The position numbers and the translations under genes were made by a program. Below, piece after piece: positions 16,689 to 25,290 of a stretch of DNA of 64,000 bases (the first letter of the stretch is position 1; each line of letters begins with the position of its first letter). The stretch comes from Terrisporobacter petrolearius. Its GTDB lineage: Bacteria > Bacillota > Clostridia > Peptostreptococcales > Peptostreptococcaceae. The stretch is taken from contig NZ_JAHZMO010000002.1 of assembly GCF_020748185.1 (NCBI RefSeq), forward strand, positions 62,001 to 126,000, given 5' to 3'. The notes under the pieces were generated by a model. It made no database searches. It was not told the origin of the DNA and was given only the letters and a program-made list of their open reading frames with translations.

Positions 16689-18107
16689 TTATATTCTGAC
16701 TTTCCAAGTTGTATTATCTTTATTATCCATTATTTCAATATTATTTTGTAACAAATAATCTCTAATCTCATCAGACTTTTTATAGTCTTTATTTTTTCTA
16801 GCAGCTTCTCTTTCTTTTATTAATAAGTTGATTTTATTAACAAAATCTTTATCAAGTTTTTCTTTGTCATCACTTAATTCATTTAATTTTAAACCAAATA
16901 CTTTATCAAAATCATCTATTATTATTTTCTTTTCTTTATTATTTAAATTCTCACTTTTTATAACTTCATGGAGTAGGGTAAAACCATTTGCTATATTTAA
17001 ATCATCATTTACATATTTCAAAAACCTATTTTTGTATTCTTTAATTATATTTTCATTTATTAATATTTCATTGTCCACATTATCATTTATTAATTTTATT
17101 TTATTTTTCAATATTTCAAAGGAATTAGATGCATCTTCTAATCTATCATAGCTAAATACCAAAGGTTTTCTATATTTTGATTGTAGTACATAATATCTAT
17201 ATACTAATGGGTCCACATTGTTTTCTATTAAATTTTTTAATGTAATAAATGATCCACTAGATTTTGACATTTTTCCTTTATCAAGAATTAAAAACTCACC
17301 ATGTAGCCAATAGTTTACCCATTTGTGTCCAAGAGCTCCTTCAGATTGTGCTATTTCATTAGTATGATGCACTGGTATATGATCTATTCCTCCACAGTGA
17401 ATATCCATATACTCACCTAAGTATTTTATTGCCATTGCTGAACATTCAACATGCCAACCAGGAAATCCTACTCCCCATGGAGAGTCCCACTGCAATATAT
17501 GATTTTCAAATTTTGAATTAGTAAACCATAAAACAAAATCAAGAGGATTTTTTTTATAGATATCTACTTCCACTCTATTTCCTGCATTCATTTCTTCTAA
17601 GCTTAAATTTGCCAGTTTGTTATAATCTTCAAATTTATCAATAGAAAAATATACATTATTATTAGCTATATATGTGTATCCTCTTTTTTCTAATTTTTCT
17701 ATTAGATCTATCATTTCTTTTACATGATCTGTTGCTCTTGGAATATGATTTGCTACTTGAATATTTAAAGCCTTTAAGTCTTTTAAAAACTCACCTTCAT
17801 AAAATCTTGCAATATCTAGAACGCTTTTATTTTCTCTTTTAGCACCCATTTCCATTTTATCTTCACCAGTGTCTCCATCTGATTGTAAATGCCCCACATC
17901 TGTTATATTCATTACATGATTAACTTCATATCCATTGTATTTAAGAGTTCTTTTTAATACATCTTCAAATATATAAGTTCTTAAATTCCCTATGTGGGCA
18001 TAGTTGTATACCGTCGGTCCACAAGTATACATTTTAACCCTCTTCTCTTCAATAGGTATAAATTTTTCTACATTTCTGCTTAATGTGTTATACAGTTTTA
18101 AATCCAT
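16689..18107 (-). CDS. cysS: cysteinyl-tRNA synthetase
   Basis: A 472-aa class I aminoacyl-tRNA synthetase that charges tRNA-Cys. CGPTVYNYAHIGNLR holds the first zinc Cys and the HIGH-type motif (about residues 28-42). Further zinc ligands lie in GWHVECSAMA and CGGIDHIPVHHTNE. KMSKS is present (GKMSKSSGS). The C-terminal helical DALR/anticodon region completes a normal-length protein. AAGGAGG precedes the ATG. It is a single gene, but it is preceded by a Cys-rich leader ORF and an intrinsic terminator (see 18126-18367), so its expression probably responds to Cys-tRNA supply. No T-box was found. Confidence 0.97.
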   Translation of the reverse strand: MDLKLYNTLSRNVEKFIPIEEKRVKMYTCGPTVYNYAHIGNLRTYIFEDVLKRTLKYNGYEVNHVMNITDVGHLQSDGDTGEDKMEMGAKRENKSVLDIARFYEGEFLKDLKALNIQVANHIPRATDHVKEMIDLIEKLEKRGYTYIANNNVYFSIDKFEDYNKLANLSLEEMNAGNRVEVDIYKKNPLDFVLWFTNSKFENHILQWDSPWGVGFPGWHVECSAMAIKYLGEYMDIHCGGIDHIPVHHTNEIAQSEGALGHKWVNYWLHGEFLILDKGKMSKSSGSFITLKNLIENNVDPLVYRYYVLQSKYRKPLVFSYDRLEDASNSFEILKNKIKLINDNVDNEILINENIIKEYKNRFLKYVNDDLNIANGFTLLHEVIKSENLNNKEKKIIIDDFDKVFGLKLNELSDDKEKLDKDFVNKINLLIKEREAARKNKDYKKSDEIRDYLLQNNIEIMDNKDNTTWKVRI

Positions 18108-18125
18108 AATAAATCCTCCTTAAAT

Positions 18126-18192
18126 AAAAAAACTGCAAGCATATGAAGTTTCTCTACAAAAAGAAAAACTCCAGATACACCTGCAGTTTAGT
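18126..18192 (-). terminator. attenuator terminator upstream of cysS
   Basis: On the minus strand the 5' arm AAACTGCAGGTGTAT (within 18175-18190) pairs with ATATGCTTGCAGTTT (18130-18144). An inner GGAGTTT/AAACTTC stem extends it, and seven T (18126-18132, partly in the stem) follow. It is a strong intrinsic terminator placed between the leader ORF and the cysS RBS, with only a few bases before that RBS. Confidence 0.85.
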
Positions 18193-18229
18193 ATTATTAA
18201 TTATTTACAATATGAGTTATAGTTAAATA

Positions 18230-18304
18230 TTAAAATAAACACAGGTATGCTGTTTTTTTGAAATTTTTTAATTTTTTCAAACAACAGCAACAACAAGTTT
18301 TCAT
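18230..18304 (-). CDS. cysS leader peptide with five consecutive Cys codons
   Basis: A 24-codon ORF starting at ATG 18302-18304, with AAAGGAGG 7 bases upstream, ending TAA at 18230. It begins MKTCCCCCLKKLKNF, so codons 4-8 are all Cys (TGT/TGC, 18281-18295); a sixth Cys lies at codon 22. It is followed by the 18126-18192 terminator and then cysS. Cys codons 6-8 form the 5' strand of a hairpin (18275-18289 with 18248-18263). The last codons (18236-18251) are complementary to the terminator 5' arm in two 5-bp blocks. This is the layout of ribosome-stalling attenuation as in trp or his leaders. The function is inferred from sequence alone. Confidence 0.85.
   Translation of the reverse strand: MKTCCCCCLKKLKNFKKTAYLCLF
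18236..18289 (-). promoter_or_regulatory. cysS leader hairpin and antiterminator strand
   Basis: Hairpin 1: 18275-18289 (Cys codons 6-8) pairs with 18248-18263, 14 bp with one mismatch and one bulge. Antiterminator strand: 18236-18251 can instead pair with the terminator 5' arm 18175-18190 through ACCTG/CAGGT and GTTTA/TAAAC. The two pairings compete, and a ribosome stalled on the Cys codons would prevent hairpin 1. Confidence 0.7.
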
Positions 18305-18338
18305 TTTAATATCCTCCTTTAATAAATTATATGATTTA

Positions 18339-18367
18339 ATTATATGTAACTATAATTCATTTTGCAA
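18339..18367 (-). promoter_or_regulatory. promoter of the cysS leader-cysS unit
   Basis: On the minus strand TTGCAA (18362-18367), a 17-base spacer and TATAAT (18339-18344). Transcription should start near 18332, about 28 bases before the leader ATG. Confidence 0.75.
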
Positions 18368-18423
18368 CTAGTTATAACTAATAAATTATTTTTAGAACTA
18401 ATAAATTATAATATTAAATAGAA

Positions 18424-18452
18424 AAACAGTATAAAATAAATTTATACTGTTT
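18424..18452 (-). terminator. terminator of the cooC-like gene
   Basis: AAACAGTATAAA (18424-18435) pairs with TTTATACTGTTT (18441-18452), just after the stop codon; a short T tail follows on the minus strand. Confidence 0.7.
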
Positions 18453-18460
18453 CTTTTATA

Positions 18461-19228
18461 TTAAACATTTAATTTTTCAAAAATATCTTTCATAGCTACT
18501 CTAGCTTTAGAAGTCTCTGGTAATTCAACTAATGGTTTTCTATTACAGTCATATTCAAATATCATTTCATCCATAGGAACTACTCCAAGTAAATCTAAGT
18601 TAAATCTTTCAATTTCTCTTTTTACACCATCATTTAACTCTCCATTAGGTGCTTTATTTATTATTAAAGATGTTCTTCCAACTCTTATTCCCATTTCTTT
18701 AGCTAAATCTCTTATTCTTGCAACAGCTTCTATACTTCTAGCTGAACAATCACTTATTAATAATAAATCATCTATTTCTCTAAGTGTTTTTCTGCTTAAA
18801 TGTTCCATCCCAGCTTCATTATCCATAACAACATAGTCATAGTGATTAGACATTAATTGAATTTGTCTTTTTAAAATAGAATTGACAAAACAATAACAAC
18901 CTTCACCTTCTGATCTACCCATTACAAGTAAATCATATCCATTTCCCTCTTCCACAATAGAATTTAATTCATATTCTAAATATTGAGATTTAGTCATTCC
19001 CCCTGGATATTGTTCTCTTCTTTGCTCCATTTGATTTGCTTTTTCTTTTATTTCTCCTATTGTACCATTCAATTCCATTCCTAATACATCATTTATATTA
19101 GAGTTTGCATCTGCGTCTACTACTAAAGTTTCACCCTTTTTTTCTTTAGTAAGATAATCAATAAGTATACCTGTTAAACTAGTTTTTCCTGTACCACCTT
19201 TACCTGCAACTGCTATATTGTATGACAT
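18461..19228 (-). CDS. cooC: CooC-like nickel-insertion ATPase
   Basis: A 255-aa MinD/NifH-type P-loop ATPase. The deviant Walker A is AGKGGTGKTS (8-17); switch regions are VVDADANSN and VMDNEAGMEHLSR. A CxC motif (GEGCYCF, about residue 110) is where CooC dimers bind Ni2+ for carbon monoxide dehydrogenase maturation. No CODH or acetyl-CoA synthase gene lies in the window, so the client enzyme must be encoded elsewhere if it exists. The gene stands alone with its own terminator. Confidence 0.85.
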   Translation of the reverse strand: MSYNIAVAGKGGTGKTSLTGILIDYLTKEKKGETLVVDADANSNINDVLGMELNGTIGEIKEKANQMEQRREQYPGGMTKSQYLEYELNSIVEEGNGYDLLVMGRSEGEGCYCFVNSILKRQIQLMSNHYDYVVMDNEAGMEHLSRKTLREIDDLLLISDCSARSIEAVARIRDLAKEMGIRVGRTSLIINKAPNGELNDGVKREIERFNLDLLGVVPMDEMIFEYDCNRKPLVELPETSKARVAMKDIFEKLNV

Positions 19229-19374
19229 AGTTACTTTCCCCCTTATGCCTTTAGATTTTTTTGTTAACTATCTATCTAAATTATAGCAAAGTTCTACCAG
19301 ATTAAACATTTTTTTATATAAAAATTTGCTTCTTCGAAACAACTCCATTGTAAAAGAGAAAAAACTTCTAAAAA

Positions 19375-19683
19375 TCAAGATTTATTTTTATTTTCAAATA
19401 TATGTTTTATAAATTGAATCGGACTGTAAATTATAAGTCTCGGTCCTGAAAATTTCATAACATCTTTTACTTTAGCTTTCATATCCTTTTTGTAACAATG
19501 TATGGGACACTTACTACAAAAGCTTTTTTCTTCCCCAAACTTACAAAAATCCAGCCTTTTATGAGCATATTCTAATAATTCTTGGCACTGTTCACATAAT
19601 TTATCTTTATGTTTATGTTTTTTCTTACAATAAATATTTATCATAAGAGTTATTGTATTTTTTTCTTTTTCTATTCTTCCCAT
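19375..19683 (-). CDS. YgbA-type Cys-rich protein (nitrous oxide-stimulated promoter family)
   Basis: A 102-aa protein with nine Cys: IYC, then CEQCQELLEYA, DFCKFGEEKSFCSKCPIHCYK. This Cys/His spacing and the ending SGPRLIIYSPIQFIKHIF match the YgbA_NO family, whose E. coli member is induced by NO. It is probably a cluster- or metal-binding cytoplasmic protein. It sits 12 bases after the CydC-like ABC gene, at the distal end of the haem operon, which hints at a link with haem, iron or NO stress. Its biochemical role is not known to me. Confidence 0.8.
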   Translation of the reverse strand: MGRIEKEKNTITLMINIYCKKKHKHKDKLCEQCQELLEYAHKRLDFCKFGEEKSFCSKCPIHCYKKDMKAKVKDVMKFSGPRLIIYSPIQFIKHIFENKNKS

Positions 19684-19695
19684 TTCATTACCTTC

Positions 19696-21369
19696 TTAAG
19701 CTAAGTTTAGTGTATTGTTTTTTACGTAAATCTTTTTATCACAAATTGATACACTGGATTTTCTGTGAGAAACCATTACTATGGATTTGTTTTTACACTC
19801 ATTATTTATTGATTTTAGAATTTGCGCTTCGCTTAAAGTATCTAGGTTACTTGTAGGCTCGTCCAATATTAGTATATCTGCATCATGTAAGAAAGCTCTA
19901 GCTATTCCTATCCTTTGTTTTTCTCCTGATGAAAAATTTGAACCAAGTTCACCTGCATTAGTTTTATAACCTTGTGGTAGCATAGTTATAAATTCATGAA
20001 TAGATGCTTTTTTACAAGCTTCTATTACTTCTTCTTCACTGGCATCTTTTTTACCTATTTTTATATTATTTTCTATACTATCGTTAAATAAGAAGGTCTC
20101 CTGTGTAACTAAGGACTGAGATCTCCTAAGAGTTTTAGTTGGAATATTTTTAAGATTTTTATTGTCTAAAGATATACTTCCTTCATTAACATCCCAAAAT
20201 CTCATTAATAATTTTAAGAATGTAGACTTTCCACATCCACTTTCTCCAAGAATACCTATTTTATCTCCTGGTTTAATTTCTAAGTTTATATCTTTCAAAA
20301 GATTTTTGTCTCTGCCTGTATAAGCAAAATTTACGTTTTCTATATTTATGAGAGAAGAACTTAACTTCATATCACCATCAACTTCCTCTATTGCTGGTAC
20401 TTCATCTAATATATCAAATAATCGACCTGCACAAGCAAAAGTTTGAAGTAAGTTATTTGATAAGTTACTTAAAGCAACAACTGGACCAAAGGAACTTGAA
20501 AGAACAACTATGGCAACTAGGCCTTGACCTATATTCACACTTCCTTCATTGTATAATTTTATACTTATAAATAAAAATGTAAGTATTGCAATCATTATAG
20601 TTACATCTGTAAAAGCTCTGATTATTCCTTCATGTTTTTTAATTCCATCCATTTTTTCATCTAATATATCACTATTTTTATTTATTTGATTTAATCTATT
20701 TTTACCTTCATCAAATAATAATATTTCTTTTATACCGTTTAATGATTCTAATAAATAAGAGTTTGTTTTTGCAAATTCCTCTCTATATTCAACACCTGCA
20801 TCTTTTCCAAATTTAGAAGATATAACAGGTATTAAATATCCTACTATTATATAAAATATAGCTGATGTAGCACCATAAATAGGATTAATACTCCAAAGTA
20901 TTATACTCATTATTATTGAAGTAATTATTGCTATGGCAATTGGAGCCACTGTATGAGCATAAAATACTTCTAATAATTCTATATCACTTGTTATTACAGA
21001 AATTAAATTTCCTTTTTCTTTACTTTCAAGCTTTGCTGGTGATAATTTTCTAAGTGCTTTGAAAACTTTATCTCTAAGTATGGCAAGTATGTTAAATGCT
21101 ATAAAATGTCCTGAGTATTGTTCTATATATCTAAGTATTCCTCTAAGTATTCCACATGATATTATTACCATCATGCAAGTTTTGAAAGAAACTCCCATGT
21201 CTATATTTAAAGCAGTGGCAGTTGCTATCATTCCAAATGATGTTATTGCTATGGCTGCTAAAAATCCAAGTACACCAAATGATATAGTAATCATCATGAT
21301 AGGCGCTAGTGGTTTTAAAACTTTTATAAGCCTTGTCATTATTTTAAGTCCCGATTGTCTATTATTCAT
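19696..21369 (-). CDS. CydC-like ABC exporter-fold half-transporter
   Basis: A 557-aa fusion of a six-helix type IV ABC membrane domain (residues about 1-310) and a nucleotide-binding domain. Walker A is GESGCGKST; the signature is FSSGEKQRIGIARAF (SSGE instead of the usual SGGQ); Walker B is ILILDEPTSNLD; the H-loop is MVSHRKSS. It overlaps the CydD-like gene by 8 bases, so the two form a heterodimer. Similar pairs export thiols (CydDC), and some exporter-fold pairs import siderophores (IrtAB, YbtPQ). In this haem operon, movement of haem, porphyrin or a siderophore is possible. The direction and substrate are not determined. Confidence 0.85.
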   Translation of the reverse strand: MNNRQSGLKIMTRLIKVLKPLAPIMMITISFGVLGFLAAIAITSFGMIATATALNIDMGVSFKTCMMVIISCGILRGILRYIEQYSGHFIAFNILAILRDKVFKALRKLSPAKLESKEKGNLISVITSDIELLEVFYAHTVAPIAIAIITSIIMSIILWSINPIYGATSAIFYIIVGYLIPVISSKFGKDAGVEYREEFAKTNSYLLESLNGIKEILLFDEGKNRLNQINKNSDILDEKMDGIKKHEGIIRAFTDVTIMIAILTFLFISIKLYNEGSVNIGQGLVAIVVLSSSFGPVVALSNLSNNLLQTFACAGRLFDILDEVPAIEEVDGDMKLSSSLINIENVNFAYTGRDKNLLKDINLEIKPGDKIGILGESGCGKSTFLKLLMRFWDVNEGSISLDNKNLKNIPTKTLRRSQSLVTQETFLFNDSIENNIKIGKKDASEEEVIEACKKASIHEFITMLPQGYKTNAGELGSNFSSGEKQRIGIARAFLHDADILILDEPTSNLDTLSEAQILKSINNECKNKSIVMVSHRKSSVSICDKKIYVKNNTLNLA

Positions 21370-23134
21370 TTACTGCCACATCCTTCATTTCATTATCTAC
21401 TTTATATATATTTTCTAGATTTTGTTGTTGAGTTACTAATTCGTGATATTTACCTTTTATCATTAACAATTCTTTGTGTTTTCCACTTTCAACTATGTTA
21501 CCTTTATCTAATACATATATCATGTCTGCCTTTGTAACATTGGCAAGTCTATGAGATATAACTATTACAGTTTTATTTTTAGCTAACTTATAAATACTTT
21601 CCCAAACTTTTTCTTCACTTTCCACATCTATGTTAGAAGTAGCTTCGTCAAATATATATATTTCAGGATCTGTTATTATTATTCTAGCTAATGCTAATCT
21701 TTGTTTTTGACCACCCGATAAAAGTGAACCACTTTCACCCACATTAGTTTTTAATTTGTTTGGTAAACTTATTACAAACTCATATAAATTTGCTTTTTTA
21801 AGAGCATCATATATTTCTTCATTAGTTGCATTATTTTTACCCATTCTTATGTTATCTTCTATACTTCCATTGAAAACATAAGCACTGTGATTTATAAATC
21901 CTATTTTTTTATTTAATATATCAAATGGTATTTCATTTAAATAGATTCCATTAAATAATATTTCTCCACTCTCAACTTTATTTTGTTTTAGAAGTAAATT
22001 GGTAATTGTACTTTTACCGCATCCACTTTCTCCAACTAAAGCTATCATTTTATTATTTTTCATTTCTATATTTATATTTTCTAAGACTTTTCTTTCTTTG
22101 TCATAACTAAAGTCCACATTTTTTAATTCTATATTTATATTATTTAACTTATTTATTTTTTCTTCATGTAAAGCATTTATCTCTTCAACCTCTGCATCTA
22201 ATAATTTAAACATTCTTTCACTGGCAGATATACCGTTCATTGCCACGTGGAAGAATGACCCTAATAGTCTCATTGGTATGAAAAATTCTGCAGATAAAAG
22301 TATTATTATTAGAACGTCTCCTGCACTTAATACTCCTGCTCTAAATTCAAATATTGCTATAAGTATACCAAGTGCACAACCGCCAAAAGCTATTATATCC
22401 ATTACTATTATGGAATTTAATTGCATTGATAATACTTTCATAGTTATTTTTCTAAAATGCTCTGCATTATCATTCATTTCTTTATTTTTATCTTCGTCAA
22501 TATCAAATATTTTTAAAGTTGTAAGTCCTTGAAGATTTTCTAAAAATGAATCTCCTAGATCTGTATATACACCCCAGTACTTGCTAAGTAGCTTTTTAGC
22601 TATTTTCATAACTACCATTATTGTAATAGGTATTAATGGTACACATATTAAAAGTATTATTGCTGTTTTCAAACTTATAAAGCTCATTGCTGCAAATAAG
22701 GTTAATGGCGCTACCAAAGAATAAAATAATTGTGGCATAAATCTACCAAAGTATATTTCTAACTGTTCCACTCCATCTACTGCTATTTGAACTGTAGAAG
22801 ATGTAGATATAGTATTTGTATAATTCACTCCTAAGCTTAATAGTTTTTCATATATTGTACTTCTTAGAGTTTTTTTAACTTCACTTGATGAGTAAAGAGA
22901 AAATTTAGTAGATAAAAAGTTTGCTACAAATCTTATTCCTAACATTACTATTATAAATATAGATGTACTAATCATATTTAAGTTTAAATTTCCATTTATT
23001 AATTTATCCACAGTAGTTCCTATAAATAAAATCAACGTTATATTACAGATTATAGAAATCCAGTTCATTAAAACTGTAAGTCCAATCCATTTTTTTGAAC
23101 TATCACATATTGATAGTAATCTTTTATTAAACAT
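21362..23134 (-). CDS. CydD-like ABC exporter-fold half-transporter
   Basis: A 590-aa ABC half-transporter: six-helix membrane domain (about residues 1-320) and NBD with Walker A GESGCGKST, signature LLSGGQKQRLALARI, Walker B IYIFDEATSNID and H-loop VISHRLAN. All ATPase motifs are canonical, unlike its partner with a variant signature, so ATP hydrolysis may be asymmetric. It overlaps the CydC-like gene by 8 bases and the DUF454 gene by 8 bases, so it is clearly in the same transcript. The role is as for the partner: haem, porphyrin, thiol or siderophore transport is possible. Confidence 0.85.
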   Translation of the reverse strand: MFNKRLLSICDSSKKWIGLTVLMNWISIICNITLILFIGTTVDKLINGNLNLNMISTSIFIIVMLGIRFVANFLSTKFSLYSSSEVKKTLRSTIYEKLLSLGVNYTNTISTSSTVQIAVDGVEQLEIYFGRFMPQLFYSLVAPLTLFAAMSFISLKTAIILLICVPLIPITIMVVMKIAKKLLSKYWGVYTDLGDSFLENLQGLTTLKIFDIDEDKNKEMNDNAEHFRKITMKVLSMQLNSIIVMDIIAFGGCALGILIAIFEFRAGVLSAGDVLIIILLSAEFFIPMRLLGSFFHVAMNGISASERMFKLLDAEVEEINALHEEKINKLNNINIELKNVDFSYDKERKVLENINIEMKNNKMIALVGESGCGKSTITNLLLKQNKVESGEILFNGIYLNEIPFDILNKKIGFINHSAYVFNGSIEDNIRMGKNNATNEEIYDALKKANLYEFVISLPNKLKTNVGESGSLLSGGQKQRLALARIIITDPEIYIFDEATSNIDVESEEKVWESIYKLAKNKTVIVISHRLANVTKADMIYVLDKGNIVESGKHKELLMIKGKYHELVTQQQNLENIYKVDNEMKDVAVNE

Positions 23135-23513
23135 TGTTTGCCTCCACTTTGATTGTCTTCATTTTTGTGAATACTATAACTTTAGCTAGCCACATGACAA
23201 CAATAATTATTCTCATCACAAGACTATCAATAGTTATAAACATAAATAATAATAGTAATGATACAGGTATAGTTAAAGTTAATTTCGCTCTTAAAGTCAT
23301 TCCACCTTGTTCTTGGAATTTCTTTACATATTTTTCATATATTTTAGTTTGCATAAATTTTTCGTTTAATTTATCGCTGCTTTTTAATAAGCAGTATGAT
23401 GTTAATAATAATAATGGCGTTGTAGGCAATAATGGTAAAAATATACCTATAATACCAAGTATTAAAGAAATTAATCCTACTATTAAAAATAAAGCCTTTT
23501 TTGCTATATTCAT
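23127..23513 (-). CDS. DUF454 (YbaN) family membrane protein
   Basis: A 128-aa protein with TM segments near the N-terminus (ALFLIVGLISLILGIIGIF) and near residues 75-115, separated by the charged amphipathic region YEKYVKKFQEQGGMTLRAK. LPLLPTTPLLLL is the DUF454 hallmark. The start is ATG 23511-23513 behind AGGAGG. Family members often sit near haem or iron uptake genes, as here, but their function is not established. It overlaps the CydD-like gene and follows the ABC ATPase gene by 11 bases. Confidence 0.85.
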   Translation of the reverse strand: MNIAKKALFLIVGLISLILGIIGIFLPLLPTTPLLLLTSYCLLKSSDKLNEKFMQTKIYEKYVKKFQEQGGMTLRAKLTLTIPVSLLLLFMFITIDSLVMRIIIVVMWLAKVIVFTKMKTIKVEANNV

Positions 23514-23524
23514 TGCTATTCCTC

Positions 23525-24298
23525 CTAACATGCTTTTATTGGAACAAAATACATTTCTTCTTTATCTACATTGCAAATTATGCCTTCCACATTGTAAACA
23601 TATTTTATCGTATTTTCATTTATAACCTTTTGTGGATTTCCTTCTTCTATTATTTTTCCATCTTTCATAATCACAATATTATCACTGTATTTTATTGCTT
23701 GGTTTATATCGTGAAGAACCATAATTATGGTTATACCATGCTCTTTATTTAATTTTTTCACAAGTTCAAGTATTTCTATTTGATGATAAATATCAAGATA
23801 AGTTGTAGGCTCATCGAGAAGTAGCACATCTGTCTTTTGAGCTAGAGCCATAGCTATGAAAGCTCGTTGTCTTTGCCCACCAGATAAACTCATAACTTTA
23901 TTATCTTTTTTATCATCTAAATTCGTTGAATTAATTGCCCAGTTCACTATTTTTTCATCTTCATTTTTGTCCTTACAATGTTTACTGTGAGGAACTCTAC
24001 CATAGCTAACTAGAGTTTCCACATCTAAGTCAGCTGGTGATTCATTATGTTGATGAACTGTGGCTATAAGTCTTGCAATTTCTTTAGTTTTTATTTTCTT
24101 TAAGTTTTTATTTTCAAAAAAAACATTTCCTTTTGATGGTTTATTGTAAGTTGATAAAATACTAAGTAATGTGGATTTACCACTTCCATTTGGACCTAAA
24201 ATAGTAGTTATTTTCCCTTTTGGTATATTTATATTTAAATTTTCTATAAAAGCTTTGTCTTTATTATAAGAAAAGCTTACATTCTCTCCTCTTAACAT
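23525..24298 (-). CDS. haem/siderophore ABC transporter ATP-binding protein
   Basis: A 257-aa ATPase of the FecE/HmuV type: Walker A GPNGSGKST, Q-loop VHQHNESP, signature SLSGGQRQRAFIAMAL, Walker B VLLLDEPTTYLD and H-loop MVLHDINQ. It overlaps the permease gene by 7 bases. With the adjacent FecCD permease and lipoprotein it makes a type II importer, whose substrate is inferred to be haem from the NEAT-protein genes upstream. Confidence 0.92.
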   Translation of the reverse strand: MLRGENVSFSYNKDKAFIENLNINIPKGKITTILGPNGSGKSTLLSILSTYNKPSKGNVFFENKNLKKIKTKEIARLIATVHQHNESPADLDVETLVSYGRVPHSKHCKDKNEDEKIVNWAINSTNLDDKKDNKVMSLSGGQRQRAFIAMALAQKTDVLLLDEPTTYLDIYHQIEILELVKKLNKEHGITIIMVLHDINQAIKYSDNIVIMKDGKIIEEGNPQKVINENTIKYVYNVEGIICNVDKEEMYFVPIKAC

Positions 24299-25290
24299 TT
24301 TTTCATACTCCTTCTTAATAAGAATATAAAGAATGGCCCACCTATTACTGACATAACAAGACCAACTGGTATTTCATAAGGCACAAATAAACATCTTCCT
24401 AATGTATCAGCTATTAAAAGTAAAATAGCGCCCATGATGAAAGAAAATGGTATTAGATATTTATGATCTGATCCTATTAGAAATCTGCCTATATGAGGTA
24501 CTATTAATCCTACAAAGGAAATAATTCCTGCTACACCTGTGCTTATACTTGCCAAGAATACGGCAACGGCTGATACTAGAATTCTCTGTTTATTAATATC
24601 CACACCTAAACTTTTTGCTGTTTTATCTCCAAGACTCATTAAATTACAAGTTTGCCTTAAGGTAAATGATATTAATACACCTATCAAAGAATAAATAACT
24701 AGTATTTTTGCATCTGACCATGTAACTGTGGCTAAACTACCATTTAACCAATTTGTAACTGATAATGCTCCCGTTGAGTTCACAGTTGTAAGTATGGAAG
24801 ACATGGCAGAGAACATGGCATTTATTGCCACACCTGCTAGGATTATTCTAAGAGGTGAAAATCCTTTATCATAAGCTATGGAAAATACTAATAATGCTGA
24901 GATTAACCCTCCACCAAATGCTAATAATGCTTTAAAATTACTAAGTCCAGGGAAAAGTACAATTATTAATACTGCAGCTAATGATGCTCCTGCAGAAATT
25001 CCTGTTATACCTGGATCTGCTAAAGGGTTTTTTACAACAACTTGTAAAAGCACACCACATATGGCCAAGTTTCCTCCAACTAATATGGCAATTATAATTC
25101 TAGGGAATCTTAACTCCCTTATTATAGACATATTACCTTCACTGGAATTTGTAAATAGTCCTTTTACTAATTCACTATATGATATGTCTAAAGAGCCAAG
25201 TTTCATTGATATTAAAGATAGGGCAAATAAAAATATTATGCATGATAATATGTATAATGTTTTTTTCCTATCTAAACTTTTATTGCTCAT
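24292..25290 (-). CDS. haem/siderophore ABC transporter permease (FecCD family)
   Basis: A 332-aa membrane protein with about 10 helices. Family motifs are RFPRIIIAILVGGNLAICGV, LADPGITGISAGASLAAV and GIISFVGLIVPHIGR. It forms the importer channel as a homodimer. It overlaps the lipoprotein gene by 11 bases and the ATPase gene by 7 bases. The arrangement binding protein-permease-ATPase is that of HmuTUV/IsdEF systems. Confidence 0.92.
   Translation of the reverse strand: MSNKSLDRKKTLYILSCIIFLFALSLISMKLGSLDISYSELVKGLFTNSSEGNMSIIRELRFPRIIIAILVGGNLAICGVLLQVVVKNPLADPGITGISAGASLAAVLIIVLFPGLSNFKALLAFGGGLISALLVFSIAYDKGFSPLRIILAGVAINAMFSAMSSILTTVNSTGALSVTNWLNGSLATVTWSDAKILVIYSLIGVLISFTLRQTCNLMSLGDKTAKSLGVDINKQRILVSAVAVFLASISTGVAGIISFVGLIVPHIGRFLIGSDHKYLIPFSFIMGAILLLIADTLGRCLFVPYEIPVGLVMSVIGGPFFIFLLRRSMKKC

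Noticed and set aside
18108-18460. T-box riboswitch upstream of cysS
   Set aside because: I searched by eye for the T-box sequence (TGGNACCGCG-like) and specifier stem; neither is present. The leader instead shows a Cys-run ORF and attenuator.
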